Shown here piece after piece: positions 18,986 to 26,980 of a stretch of 64,000 bases of DNA (position 1 is the stretch's first letter; each line of letters opens with the position of its first letter). The DNA is taken from the NCBI GenBank assembly GCA_027493625.1, contig JAOSKM010000002.1:310001-374000 (forward strand), in the 5' to 3' direction. The DNA is from Planctomycetota bacterium. Lineage in GTDB: Bacteria > Planctomycetota > UBA8742 > UBA2392. The notes beneath the pieces were generated by a model. The model ran no database searches. It was given only the letters and a program-made list of their open reading frames with translations, and had not been told where the DNA came from. The translations under genes were made by a program, and so were the position numbers.

Positions 18986-20167
18986 CTACGACGGGGCGCG
19001 CCGCTGCGAAATCGCGGCGGCAGCCGCGGCAGCCGGCGGCGCACCGCCGACTCGCCCCTCTTCCTCGGCGACCAGGGCGTCGTCCCACAGCTTGCCCTTG
19101 CCCTTGCGGAACGCCTCGAACTTCTCGCGCACTTCCTTGACATTGCTGGCCTTGCGGAACATGTCGAGACGCGTGATCTTCTGCGCCTGCCACAGGTCCC
19201 ACAGGTAGTCGTCCAGCAGCACCATGCCTTCCTTCTTGCCGGTCTGGATCACCGAGTTGAGCTGGTAGGTCTTGGCCTCACGGATCAGGTTTTCCACGGC
19301 GCTGGTGCTGACCATGATCTCGAAGGCCGCGATCAACCCGCCGCCCACCTTCGGCATGATCGCCTGTGAGATGCACGCGATCATCGACACCGCCAGCTGC
19401 GCGCGTACCTGCTCCTGCTGGTTGGTCGGGAAGGCGTCGATGATGCGGTCCACGGTTCGCGTGGCGCCCGTGGTGTGCAGCGTGCCGAACACCAGGTGGC
19501 CGGTTTCGGCGGCGGTGATGGCCGCGCCGATGGTTTCCAGGTCGCGCATTTCGCCCACCAGGATCACGTCCGGGTCCTGGCGCAGCGCGCGGCGCAGGCC
19601 CTCGGCGAACGTCGGCACGTCGTTGCCCAGTTCGCGCTGGGTGATGATGGATTTCTTGTGCTGGTGGTAGTACTCGATCGGGTCCTCGACCGTGATGATG
19701 TGGTGGTCGAGGTTGGTGTTGATCCAGTCAATCATCGTGGCCAGCGTGGTGGTCTTGCCCGAGCCGGTGGGCCCGGTGACCAGGATCAGTCCGCGCGGAC
19801 GGTCCAGCACGCGCTTGACGTTCTCCGGCAGGCCGATCTGCTCAAAGGTAAGCAGCCGGTTGGGAATCTGGCGCATTACCAGGCCAACCATGTTCTTCTG
19901 CTTGAAGGCAGCGCAGCGGAAGCGGGCCTTGTCACCGAAGGCGTGACCCCAGTCGGTGCTGCCGACCTCCTGCAGCTCCTTCATGTTCTTTTCCGGTGCG
20001 ATCTCCTTCACCAGCCGGATGGTGTCGGCCGCGGTCAGTTCCGGCGCGTTCACGTCCTTGAGGTGGCCGGACTTGCGGATCACGGGCTTGCGCCCGACCG
20101 AGATGTGAAGGTCGCTGGCCCCTTGCGCGACCATGAAGTCCATCAACTGGTGCAGCGTCACAGACAT
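18986..20167 (-). CDS. pilT: Type IV pilus twitching ATPase PilT
   Basis: A 393-residue retraction ATPase. Start MSVTLHQLMDFMVAQGASDL follows GGAG with 8-base spacing; upstream codons to 20,311 are not conserved. Motifs: ASDLHISVGRKP near residue 16, Walker A GPTGSGKTTTLA near residue 133, Asp box ITVEDPIEY, Walker B ILVGEMRDLETIG near residue 200, His box FGTLHTTGA, and the PilT-specific AIMPKVGGGLIAAFEIM. The C-terminus carries an extra ~45-residue charged and Ala-rich tail (KFEAFRKGKGKLW, then poly-Ala) not typical of PilT. It heads a minus-strand unit with pilB. PilT and PilB together give extension/retraction; the pilin and platform genes are not in this window. Confidence 0.95.
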   Translation of the reverse strand: MSVTLHQLMDFMVAQGASDLHISVGRKPVIRKSGHLKDVNAPELTAADTIRLVKEIAPEKNMKELQEVGSTDWGHAFGDKARFRCAAFKQKNMVGLVMRQIPNRLLTFEQIGLPENVKRVLDRPRGLILVTGPTGSGKTTTLATMIDWINTNLDHHIITVEDPIEYYHQHKKSIITQRELGNDVPTFAEGLRRALRQDPDVILVGEMRDLETIGAAITAAETGHLVFGTLHTTGATRTVDRIIDAFPTNQQEQVRAQLAVSMIACISQAIMPKVGGGLIAAFEIMVSTSAVENLIREAKTYQLNSVIQTGKKEGMVLLDDYLWDLWQAQKITRLDMFRKASNVKEVREKFEAFRKGKGKLWDDALVAEEEGRVGGAPPAAAAAAAISQRRAPS

Positions 20168-20350
20168 CGGCGCTTCTCCGGCAACAATCCGTGGTCGAGC
20201 CACGGCAACAAACCTCGGCTCCGCTCTACGGGCCGACTGGTTGAGGCATCCGCGGGGGAATGCACAAGATACGAACCGAAAATATCCACACAAGGCGCAA
20301 GCAGAAGCCAAGGGCCTGCTTGCACTGTGGTTACGTCACGATTTTCAGTG

Positions 20351-20944
20351 CTATTGGCCGAGCGAGAGTTTCAGAAGTCGTCCCAGCGTGCGGGTCAGCT
20401 CGTCATAGCTGAGGGGGCGGGGCAGCGCGGCGTCCACTCCGATGCGTCTGACGCGTCGCACCAGTTCCAGGTCCGCGGTGTTCTCTCCCACCACCACCAG
20501 GAACACGTTGCGCGTGTCAGCGTTGCTGCGCAGCCGCCGACACATTTCGGCCACGTCCACGTGGGGCAGGTTCAGGTCAATCACGGCGGCGTGCGGTTTG
20601 AAGGCGCCCAGTTTCACCAGGCCCTCTATGGCGTTGTCGCTTTCCTCAAGGATCACGGTGGGCAGGAAGCGCGCGATCGACTGGGTGCTGCGCTCCAGCA
20701 CCTCGGGGTCGTTGTCAATCAGCAGCACACGCCGTTCATTGCTGGGCTGCAACTCCTCGGGAATCGGCAGGCGATTTTCCTCAAGGAAGCGCACGAAATC
20801 GGCCACCTCCATGCGGTACTGCCCGCCCGGCGTCGTGTAGACCTGCAGCTTCCCGCCCTTGATCCAGTTGACCACTGTGGCCGGTGTGACCTGGCAGTGG
20901 CGTGCAATGTCGCCCGTTGAAAGGGATTTACGGCGTGCCGGCAT
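20351..20944 (-). CDS. Regulator: N-terminal excisionase/MerR-type HTH with C-terminal degenerate receiver domain
   Basis: A 197-residue protein starting MPARRKSLSTGDIARHCQVT at 20,944. Residues ~7-60 are an HTH_17-like DNA-binding domain (STGDIARHCQVTPATVVNWI, then a wing GGKLQVYTTPGGQYR). Residues ~72-190 look like a response-regulator receiver: VLLIDNDPEVL near residue 73 and the phospho-site strand AVIDLNLPHVD with Asp near residue 120. The conserved Lys is replaced by Arg (ALPRPLSYDEL near residue 173) and the usual Thr/Ser strand reads FLVVVGENTAD. It may therefore be a phosphorylation-independent receiver. The reversed order (DNA-binding first) is also unusual. It lies 183 bases upstream of pilT, so a role in pilus or surface-behaviour control is plausible but unproven. 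Confidence 0.78.
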   Translation of the reverse strand: MPARRKSLSTGDIARHCQVTPATVVNWIKGGKLQVYTTPGGQYRMEVADFVRFLEENRLPIPEELQPSNERRVLLIDNDPEVLERSTQSIARFLPTVILEESDNAIEGLVKLGAFKPHAAVIDLNLPHVDVAEMCRRLRSNADTRNVFLVVVGENTADLELVRRVRRIGVDAALPRPLSYDELTRTLGRLLKLSLGQ

Positions 20945-21192
20945 AGGCCGTGGTCCTGAGATTGAACTGGATCTGAGGTTTAAACCTATAGTGCATAAAA
21001 ATGACATGCCAACCGAAAACGTAAAAATTGCCCAAGGCGATCATGAACTTGCTTATCCACAAACTCCGAAATATGAATCACCCGCCCCGCGTTCAGCGCT
21101 CAGCGGGTCAAAATCTGGCATCCCGACTACCGGCTTCACCTTCCAAACCCGTGGTTTGGCGGTACTTTTGAAGTCGATGTGAAAAGCCAGCG

Positions 21193-23745
21193 GTGGACAT
21201 GGATGACAACCTGATCACGCCCTCGGACTTCTTCCATCGCGGACTGGAGTCCCTGGAAAGCGGCAAGTTCTCCGACGCGGTGCGCTTCTTCGAAGCCGCC
21301 GTGCAGCGCGACTACTACGACAGCGATATCCACCTGCCCATGGCAGAGGCGCTGTTCGAAATCGGGCGCTACCAGGACGCACTCGACCACTTCAGCAAGG
21401 TCCAGAACGGCGACGCCAATCCCGCCGAGGTCCTTTTGTGGAAAGGCTCGTGCTATCTCGAGTTGCGCAGAACGCGCCGGGCGATCAGCGCGTTCAACCG
21501 CGTCCTCGAGATGGACCCCAACCACGCCGAGGCCCACTTCAAGCGCGGCCTGGCCCTGTCCGAAATCGGCAGCCCCGACCGCGCACTGGAAGCCTTTGAA
21601 GCTGCGGAACGGCTGCTGCGTGCCCTGCCCGAGCCGGAACCTGAGCCGCTGGCCGAAGTGTTGATGTGGAAGGGCCGCACGCTGACCCGCCTGGGCCGCC
21701 GCCCTGAGGGCATGCAGCTGATGTTCGAGGCCTGGGAGCTCGCGCCCGAGCACCCCGGTCCGTACAACGAAATCGCCGATTCCTACCGCTTCAGCGGCGA
21801 CCTGGGCGGCGCCGAAGAGTGGTACAAGAAGGGTCTCGAGCGCCTGCCCGAGGACCCCAGCCTGCACAACGACTACGGCAACCTGCTGCGCGAGCTGGGC
21901 CGTTATCGCGAAAGCCTCGACCACCTGACCAGCGCCATCGAGCGCGACGCCAACCGCAGCGTCGCGTACTACAACCGCGCCCTGACCCTGGAGCGACTGG
22001 AGCTGTACGACGAGGCGCTCAAGGACTACGACACCGTCATCGACTCCAACCCCGTCGACCTGGACGCCAAGCTGCGCAAGCTGGATCTGCTCACCCAGAT
22101 GGGCCTGTTCCAGGACGCCGCCGAATTGCTGGGCGAGCTGACTGATGCCGAGCACGCCACGCCTGAGGCCCGCGACGCCGTCGCGCGCATGCGCAACCGC
22201 CAGGCCTTGCGCGCGGAGGTCGAGGGCGACTGGCAGGGCGCCCTGCGCGCCCACCGTGACGCGCTGGCCCAGCACCCCGATTACCTGGATGTCGAGTCGC
22301 CGGCGCCCGACGATGACAGCGCCGAGCAGCGCCTGCAGCGGCTGATCGAGCTGATGGACGAGGTCCCCGCCGAACACCCCGAGGCCGGCCTGGCCGCGCT
22401 GTTGACTGCCTCGGCCCGCTTCACGCTGCTCCGCATCTTCCGCGCGCGACGCGGCGACGGCGATGCCGGGCGCGAGATCATCAAGCAGGCCATTGAGCGC
22501 GCCATTGCCATGGCGCCCAACAAGGCCCCGGCGCACAAGCTGCTGGCGGAGTTTGCCTTTTACGAATTGAAGGAAGACGACCTCGCGATCGCCCAGGCCG
22601 ACGAAGCCCTGCGCCTCACGCCGGACTACGTGGGCGCGCTGTGGGTCAAGGCCGTGGCGCTGTCCGAGGGCAAGCTGCGCCCGGACCTGGCGGTCGAGTG
22701 CTACCGCCGCATGCTGGAGATCACGCCCAACAACTCCAGCGTGCTGCTGAACCTGGGCGACCTGTACTTCGACCACGGCCAGCCCCACCGCGCCCTCAGC
22801 TACTACCGGCGCGTGCTCGAGGATCGGCCGGGCGACGTCAGCATCAACCGCGACATCGGCCACTGCTACCTCGCCCTGCGCCGTTACGGCGAGGCGATCG
22901 CCTGTTTCAGCCGCCTGGAGTCACAGGGCGCCATGCAGCTCGACGTGCGCCTCGACCTGGCCGAGGCCCACCTGGCCGTGGGCGAACGCACTGAAGCCGG
23001 CAAGCTGATCGAGGAGGTGCAGGCTGAAAACGCCGGGCTTGACCCGGTGATCGACGCCCGCGCCACGGAGTTCCTGGCCGCGCTCTATCTGGCGCGCCGG
23101 AACCCCAAGGCCGCGCGCCGCGCGATCAAGGGTCTGGACGACAGCCTGGTCACGACCTACGGCATGCTGCAGCTCGCGCGCGCGGAGATCCAGCTCGAGA
23201 AATTCGACAAGGCCTGGAAGTGCCTGGAAGAGATCACCGAGACCCTGGATCCACACGCCGCGGATGCCGTGGAGGCGCGCTACCACATGGCGCGCATCGC
23301 GTTCGCCCGCGGTGACCACGCCGGCGCGCACCAGAAGCTGGACGAGTTGCTGCTGGCGGCGCCGCTGGACGACCGCATCTATCGGCTCAAGGGCTGGATC
23401 TACATGCTGCAGGGCGAAATGGACCACAGCGACGAGGCGGAGGAGGCGCGCAGGTTCGCGGGCCAGGTCGCCAAGGTGCTGCGCCTGCTGCAGTATGAGG
23501 ATTACGCGGAAGCCCTGACCAATGCGGACGCCCTGCGCGAGGACTACCCCATGCGCATCGAGCCCCGCTACTACAAGGCCTGCGCGCTGGCGCAGCTTGG
23601 CGAAGACGAAGCCGCGCTGGAGGAAATCCGCGCCATGCTGAGGCAGGCCCCGGACCTCAAGGGCCGCGTGGTGGAAGAGTTCTACCTCGAGCCGCTGCGG
23701 CTGAACGACCGCCTCGAATTCCGCGAAAACAACGGCGACGAGTAG
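21193..23745 (+). CDS. Large tetratricopeptide-repeat protein
   Basis: An 850-residue protein made almost entirely of TPR-like helical hairpins, e.g. AVRFFEAAVQRDYYDSDIHL, ALDHFSKVQNGDANPAEVLL, AISAFNRVLEMDPNHAEAHF and ALSYYRRVLEDRPGDVSINR. The start is a GTG at 21,193 or the ATG two codons later; no clear ribosome-binding site decides. There is no signal peptide or membrane helix, so it is probably cytoplasmic scaffolding. Residues ~375-420 are less regular and may be a non-TPR insert. It is divergent from the HTH/receiver gene with a 248-base shared promoter region, but a functional link to pili is only positional. Family-level function cannot be assigned. Confidence 0.85.
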   Translation: MDMDDNLITPSDFFHRGLESLESGKFSDAVRFFEAAVQRDYYDSDIHLPMAEALFEIGRYQDALDHFSKVQNGDANPAEVLLWKGSCYLELRRTRRAISAFNRVLEMDPNHAEAHFKRGLALSEIGSPDRALEAFEAAERLLRALPEPEPEPLAEVLMWKGRTLTRLGRRPEGMQLMFEAWELAPEHPGPYNEIADSYRFSGDLGGAEEWYKKGLERLPEDPSLHNDYGNLLRELGRYRESLDHLTSAIERDANRSVAYYNRALTLERLELYDEALKDYDTVIDSNPVDLDAKLRKLDLLTQMGLFQDAAELLGELTDAEHATPEARDAVARMRNRQALRAEVEGDWQGALRAHRDALAQHPDYLDVESPAPDDDSAEQRLQRLIELMDEVPAEHPEAGLAALLTASARFTLLRIFRARRGDGDAGREIIKQAIERAIAMAPNKAPAHKLLAEFAFYELKEDDLAIAQADEALRLTPDYVGALWVKAVALSEGKLRPDLAVECYRRMLEITPNNSSVLLNLGDLYFDHGQPHRALSYYRRVLEDRPGDVSINRDIGHCYLALRRYGEAIACFSRLESQGAMQLDVRLDLAEAHLAVGERTEAGKLIEEVQAENAGLDPVIDARATEFLAALYLARRNPKAARRAIKGLDDSLVTTYGMLQLARAEIQLEKFDKAWKCLEEITETLDPHAADAVEARYHMARIAFARGDHAGAHQKLDELLLAAPLDDRIYRLKGWIYMLQGEMDHSDEAEEARRFAGQVAKVLRLLQYEDYAEALTNADALREDYPMRIEPRYYKACALAQLGEDEAALEEIRAMLRQAPDLKGRVVEEFYLEPLRLNDRLEFRENNGDE

Positions 23746-24152
23746 CGCCGCGCCCGGCGCAGCTCAACTCCTGCATGTTTCCGCCAGCACCAAGGTTGTC
23801 GCACGATGTTCGCGCAGAACTTCAATGGCTTCAGCCACGCGGGGGCGCAAAGGCGCCAAGGTCTGCTCCAGGCTCGAACGCTGCCGCTGTTCAGGGATCG
23901 CGTGCAACGCCCCGCTGCGCGACTGATACCCGGACCACATCCAATCCTTTGCGCCCCGCATAGCCTTCGCTTTTCTTCGTGATCCTTCGTGCGGCTTCGT
24001 GGGCAACCGCAGTTGCCTTTCAAACCGGGCACGGCTCACCAAGACGGCTTCTGCTGCGTTCGTTGCTTCGTGGAAATTCCCAGCCGCGCCGCGAGAATGT
24101 GCAAACGTCAAGATATGATGGCCGGCTCGAAATCGTGAATCGGTTAAGCGCC
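23746..24152. repeat. Intergenic region with CACGAAG-type degenerate repeats
   Basis: About 400 bases without a convincing gene. The right half read on the minus strand has repeated CACGAAG/GCGAAGG words (near 23,950-24,005), the same word family seen in the palindromes at 54.5 kb and 55.7 kb. The frames open across it are Arg/Ser/Pro-rich and lack conservation signs. Confidence 0.5.
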
Positions 24153-25589
24153 ATGGCTGACACCCCGGATCCGCGTGACGTCCCGCGCGAAGCCTTTGAC
24201 CCGCTGATCTGCGCCGTGCACTGCCGCCGTGGCAAGGACATCCCCTACGAACAGATCGAGCAGCAGGTCGCCGTGGCGCTGGAGCGCTCGGGCGGCCGCA
24301 TCACCGCGCCGGTGCTGAAGCCGATCAAGAAGCACTTCGAGCAGTACATGCCCCTGCCGGCCAAGTCCAACGACCCGGTGTACGCCAGGCTCGAGAAAGC
24401 ACCCGCGGATCCCCGCGGCGTCACCCACGACACCGAGCTGGAGCTGGTCACTCACCTGTACCGCACACTCAAGCAGGACTTCACGGTTTCGCTGCTGATG
24501 CGCTTTGCCAACCCGGTCAACTTCTGCGTAATCAGCCAGCCGATCCGCAAGGCCGCGCGCTGGATGGGCGCCCGCATCGATCAGAAGCGCGGAGACCTGG
24601 AGTACATCGAATTGATGCGCGGCCTGCGCGGCCTGCGTGACCAGCTCGGCATCGAGCGTGTCGCCGACCTCGACCGCGGCCTGTACTCGTTCTACTACCG
24701 CTGCCTGGTGGGGGACGGGCGGCGCTGCACCAACTTCGAGGCCCTGGCCCGCAGCCGTCAGCAGCAGGCGCTGGAGAAGCTGGGCGAGGCAGCCCGCAGC
24801 GCCGCAGGCCTGCGCCGGCTGTTCCAGGGCGCCCAGGAACAGCTCGAAGAGCTGGAGGTCGAAGACCAGGCCGAGTTCCTGGCCAGGCTGACTCAGGCGA
24901 TCACCGATTTCAGCACTCAGGTCACGGAAGAGCTGGAGACCCGGCGCCGTCAGTTCTTCGAGTCGCGTGCCCGGGAAATCGGGCGCCGCGTGAGGGTGCT
25001 GGCCGAGCAGTACCCCGCCCTGGTTTCGCTGAGCCCGGACGCCAACCGGCTGCTGGCAGGCGCTTACCTGATGTGGGAAGAGCATAAGGAAGGCGCCACC
25101 GCCGGGCCGGGGTTGATCGCGGTCTCCTGCGGCCAGGCTTTTGAGCACGAACTGCGCGACGTGGTGTTCCAGCGTCTCAGCCTGCCCCGCACCAACGGCA
25201 TGGCGTACTCGTGGCTGGCGCAGCACGACCCGGCGCTCGCCCGCCACGGCGAGGCGGAACAAAGCTGGCGCGCCGCCCTGGACAGCGGCGCCAAGGGTCC
25301 CAAGTTCGAGACACTGGTGCGCCTGACCGCGTGCTGCGCCGACCCGGCGCTGGCCGGCAGCCCGCTGGTGAAGGGGCTCGCCGACTCGCTCATCCGCACA
25401 TTCCCCGCGCTTCACAACGCCGGCACGCCCGAGGCATACGGGCCGGCCAGTTTCGCGGCCGACCTCGACAAGCTGCGCGAGTTGCGCAACCGCTGCGCCC
25501 ACCAGGCCGCGGCCGGCAGCAGACTCGGCCCGCAGGCCGCGGAGCTGGTGTTCGGCGATTCCGGAGTGCTTGCCAACCTCAGCGGCTGA
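24153..25589 (+). CDS. Protein of unknown function with HEPN-like C-terminal RNxxAH motif
   Basis: A 478-residue soluble protein starting MADTPDPRDVPREAFDPLIC. The first ~90 residues are a conserved-looking helical region. Residues ~225-300 are strongly charged and helical, probably coiled coil (QEQLEELEVEDQAEFLARLT). The last ~170 residues include GQAFEHELRDVVFQRLSL near residue 330 and LRELRNRCAHQAA near residue 445. The pairing of a helix with a conserved Glu-His and a later R-x4-H is typical of HEPN domains, which are often RNA- or nucleotide-acting toxins. The HEPN call is by pattern only. No antitoxin-like partner (MNT or similar) is next to it. It is followed 50 bases later by a convergent hydrolase gene. 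Confidence 0.65.
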   Translation: MADTPDPRDVPREAFDPLICAVHCRRGKDIPYEQIEQQVAVALERSGGRITAPVLKPIKKHFEQYMPLPAKSNDPVYARLEKAPADPRGVTHDTELELVTHLYRTLKQDFTVSLLMRFANPVNFCVISQPIRKAARWMGARIDQKRGDLEYIELMRGLRGLRDQLGIERVADLDRGLYSFYYRCLVGDGRRCTNFEALARSRQQQALEKLGEAARSAAGLRRLFQGAQEQLEELEVEDQAEFLARLTQAITDFSTQVTEELETRRRQFFESRAREIGRRVRVLAEQYPALVSLSPDANRLLAGAYLMWEEHKEGATAGPGLIAVSCGQAFEHELRDVVFQRLSLPRTNGMAYSWLAQHDPALARHGEAEQSWRAALDSGAKGPKFETLVRLTACCADPALAGSPLVKGLADSLIRTFPALHNAGTPEAYGPASFAADLDKLRELRNRCAHQAAAGSRLGPQAAELVFGDSGVLANLSG

Positions 25590-25639
25590 GTTCGCCGCAG
25601 GTGTGTCCGCAGCCCAGCAGCAGTTTGCGCAGCACAGGT

Positions 25640-26836
25640 TCACTCCAGGGCCGCGATCGCGCGGTAAACCGCATCGCGCAGCGCCTTCTCGCGCGGGTCG
25701 TTGAACATGTAGAAGTCCTGCATGTTCATCACGTAGGCGAAACCCAGGCGCGCGTCCGGGTCCGCAAATGCGAAAGAGCCGCCTGCGCCGGGCGTCCCGA
25801 ACGCGCGCCCGCTTGAGCCGAATTCGACCCTCGGGCCCGGCCGGATAAACCCGAGCGAGTACCAGGTCGGCACGCCCATCACCACGTCGCGCGGATTGAT
25901 TTCCGGCGGCGGTGCGGTGAGCTGCGCCATGGTTTCGGGCCCGACGCCCAGTTCGCCGCCGCCTTCAGCGAACACCGAATACAGGCGGGCCAGGGAGCTG
26001 GCCGTGCCGACGCCGTTTCCGGCCGGGACCTCGATGTCGTAGCTGCGCCGATCCTTGTAATCGAGATCCCGCAGGCACCAGAACGACTTGCGCAGCAGCG
26101 ACCACGGCCACAGCACCCGCAGCAGCATGGGCCAGGGCGTATAGAACAGCGCGCGCAACGCCCGCCCCGTGCTGAACGGCAGCATGGTCGCCAGCCGATC
26201 AAAGGGGATCTCGGGCGGCAGGCCGATGTAAAATTCCAAGCCCAGCGGCGTTGCGATCTCCTCATGAAAGAAGCGGCCCAGGGTGCGATGCGCGGGGTCA
26301 ACCCGCCGGATCAGCTCCTGCATGTAGAGCCCGATCGTCATGGAGTGATAACCGTGGCGTGTGCCGGGCGGCCAGGCCGGCTTCTGGCGCGCCAGTACGC
26401 GCGCGACGTCGTCCAGGTCGTGCAGGCGGTCGATGGTCAGCTCTTCGTCCGTCCACACCAGCCCGGCCTCATGGCCCAGCAGTTGCCGCACCGTGACGGC
26501 CGCCTTGCCGTTCTGTGCGAACTCCGGCCAGTAGCGGGCGATCGGCTGGTCGTAATCCAGCAGCCCGCGCGCGTTTGCCAGCGCCAGGGTCAGCGCGGAA
26601 ACGCCCTTGGTGGTTGAGTAGACGACAACCAGTGTGTCCTCAAGCCACGGTTCGTCGCCGTGGGGCGAACGGCGACCGCCCCACAGGTCGACGACCTTCT
26701 GGCCGCGCCAGTACGCCGCCACGGTCGCGCCGATTTCGCCGCGCCGGCTGAAGTTGCGTTCGAATTCTTCGCGCACCTGCTCAAAGCCGGGCGCGACTTG
26801 ACCTTGAACCCGCCCGCGTATCGCCATCGCATCCAT
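25640..26836 (-). CDS. Serine beta-lactamase-fold hydrolase (EstB/family VIII esterase-like)
   Basis: A 398-residue protein starting MDAMAIRGRVQGQVAPGFEQ; GAGG sits 6 bases before this ATG, favouring it over the longer reading. The Ser-x-x-Lys nucleophile motif is VYSTTKGVSAL near residue 78, and the Tyr of the second motif is in RHGYHSMTIGLY near residue 165 (Y-x-S/N). LLGHEAGL near residue 125 is another signature of class C-like/EstB esterases. The C-terminus has a GTPGAGGSFAFADPDARLG segment, equivalent to the third (KTG-like) box. It lacks a signal peptide, so it is probably cytoplasmic. Substrates cannot be told: esterase, amidase or a lactonase are possible. Confidence 0.88.
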   Translation of the reverse strand: MDAMAIRGRVQGQVAPGFEQVREEFERNFSRRGEIGATVAAYWRGQKVVDLWGGRRSPHGDEPWLEDTLVVVYSTTKGVSALTLALANARGLLDYDQPIARYWPEFAQNGKAAVTVRQLLGHEAGLVWTDEELTIDRLHDLDDVARVLARQKPAWPPGTRHGYHSMTIGLYMQELIRRVDPAHRTLGRFFHEEIATPLGLEFYIGLPPEIPFDRLATMLPFSTGRALRALFYTPWPMLLRVLWPWSLLRKSFWCLRDLDYKDRRSYDIEVPAGNGVGTASSLARLYSVFAEGGGELGVGPETMAQLTAPPPEINPRDVVMGVPTWYSLGFIRPGPRVEFGSSGRAFGTPGAGGSFAFADPDARLGFAYVMNMQDFYMFNDPREKALRDAVYRAIAALE

Positions 26837-26929
26837 CCGCCACCTCAGTGTCGGAACGGGCACGCGGCGCTGAGACATCCATCTCCGGCTGGCAACGGGG
26901 CCGTAGCCCGTCCCCTCGCGCTGAAAGCA

Positions 26930-26956
26930 GCAGGGCCGGGGTTTCCCCGGCCCTGC
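26930..26956 (-). terminator. GC-rich hairpin downstream of the Gly/Asn-rich lipoprotein gene
   Basis: A 12-base perfect stem (GCAGGGCCGGGG paired with CCCCGGCCCTGC) around a 3-base loop, 25 bases after the stop at 26,981 on the minus strand. The tail is only weakly T-rich. It is placed correctly for termination. Confidence 0.55.
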
Positions 26957-26980
26957 GCTTGCTGCCTCTGATTGCTGCGG

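Noticed and set aside
21136-22863. 575-residue open frame opposite the TPR gene
   Set aside because: Antisense shadow; TPR pattern on the plus strand is convincing.
24153-25589. HEPN toxin-antitoxin or defence system
   Set aside because: No nucleotidyltransferase, antitoxin or defence gene is adjacent, so only the domain resemblance is reported.
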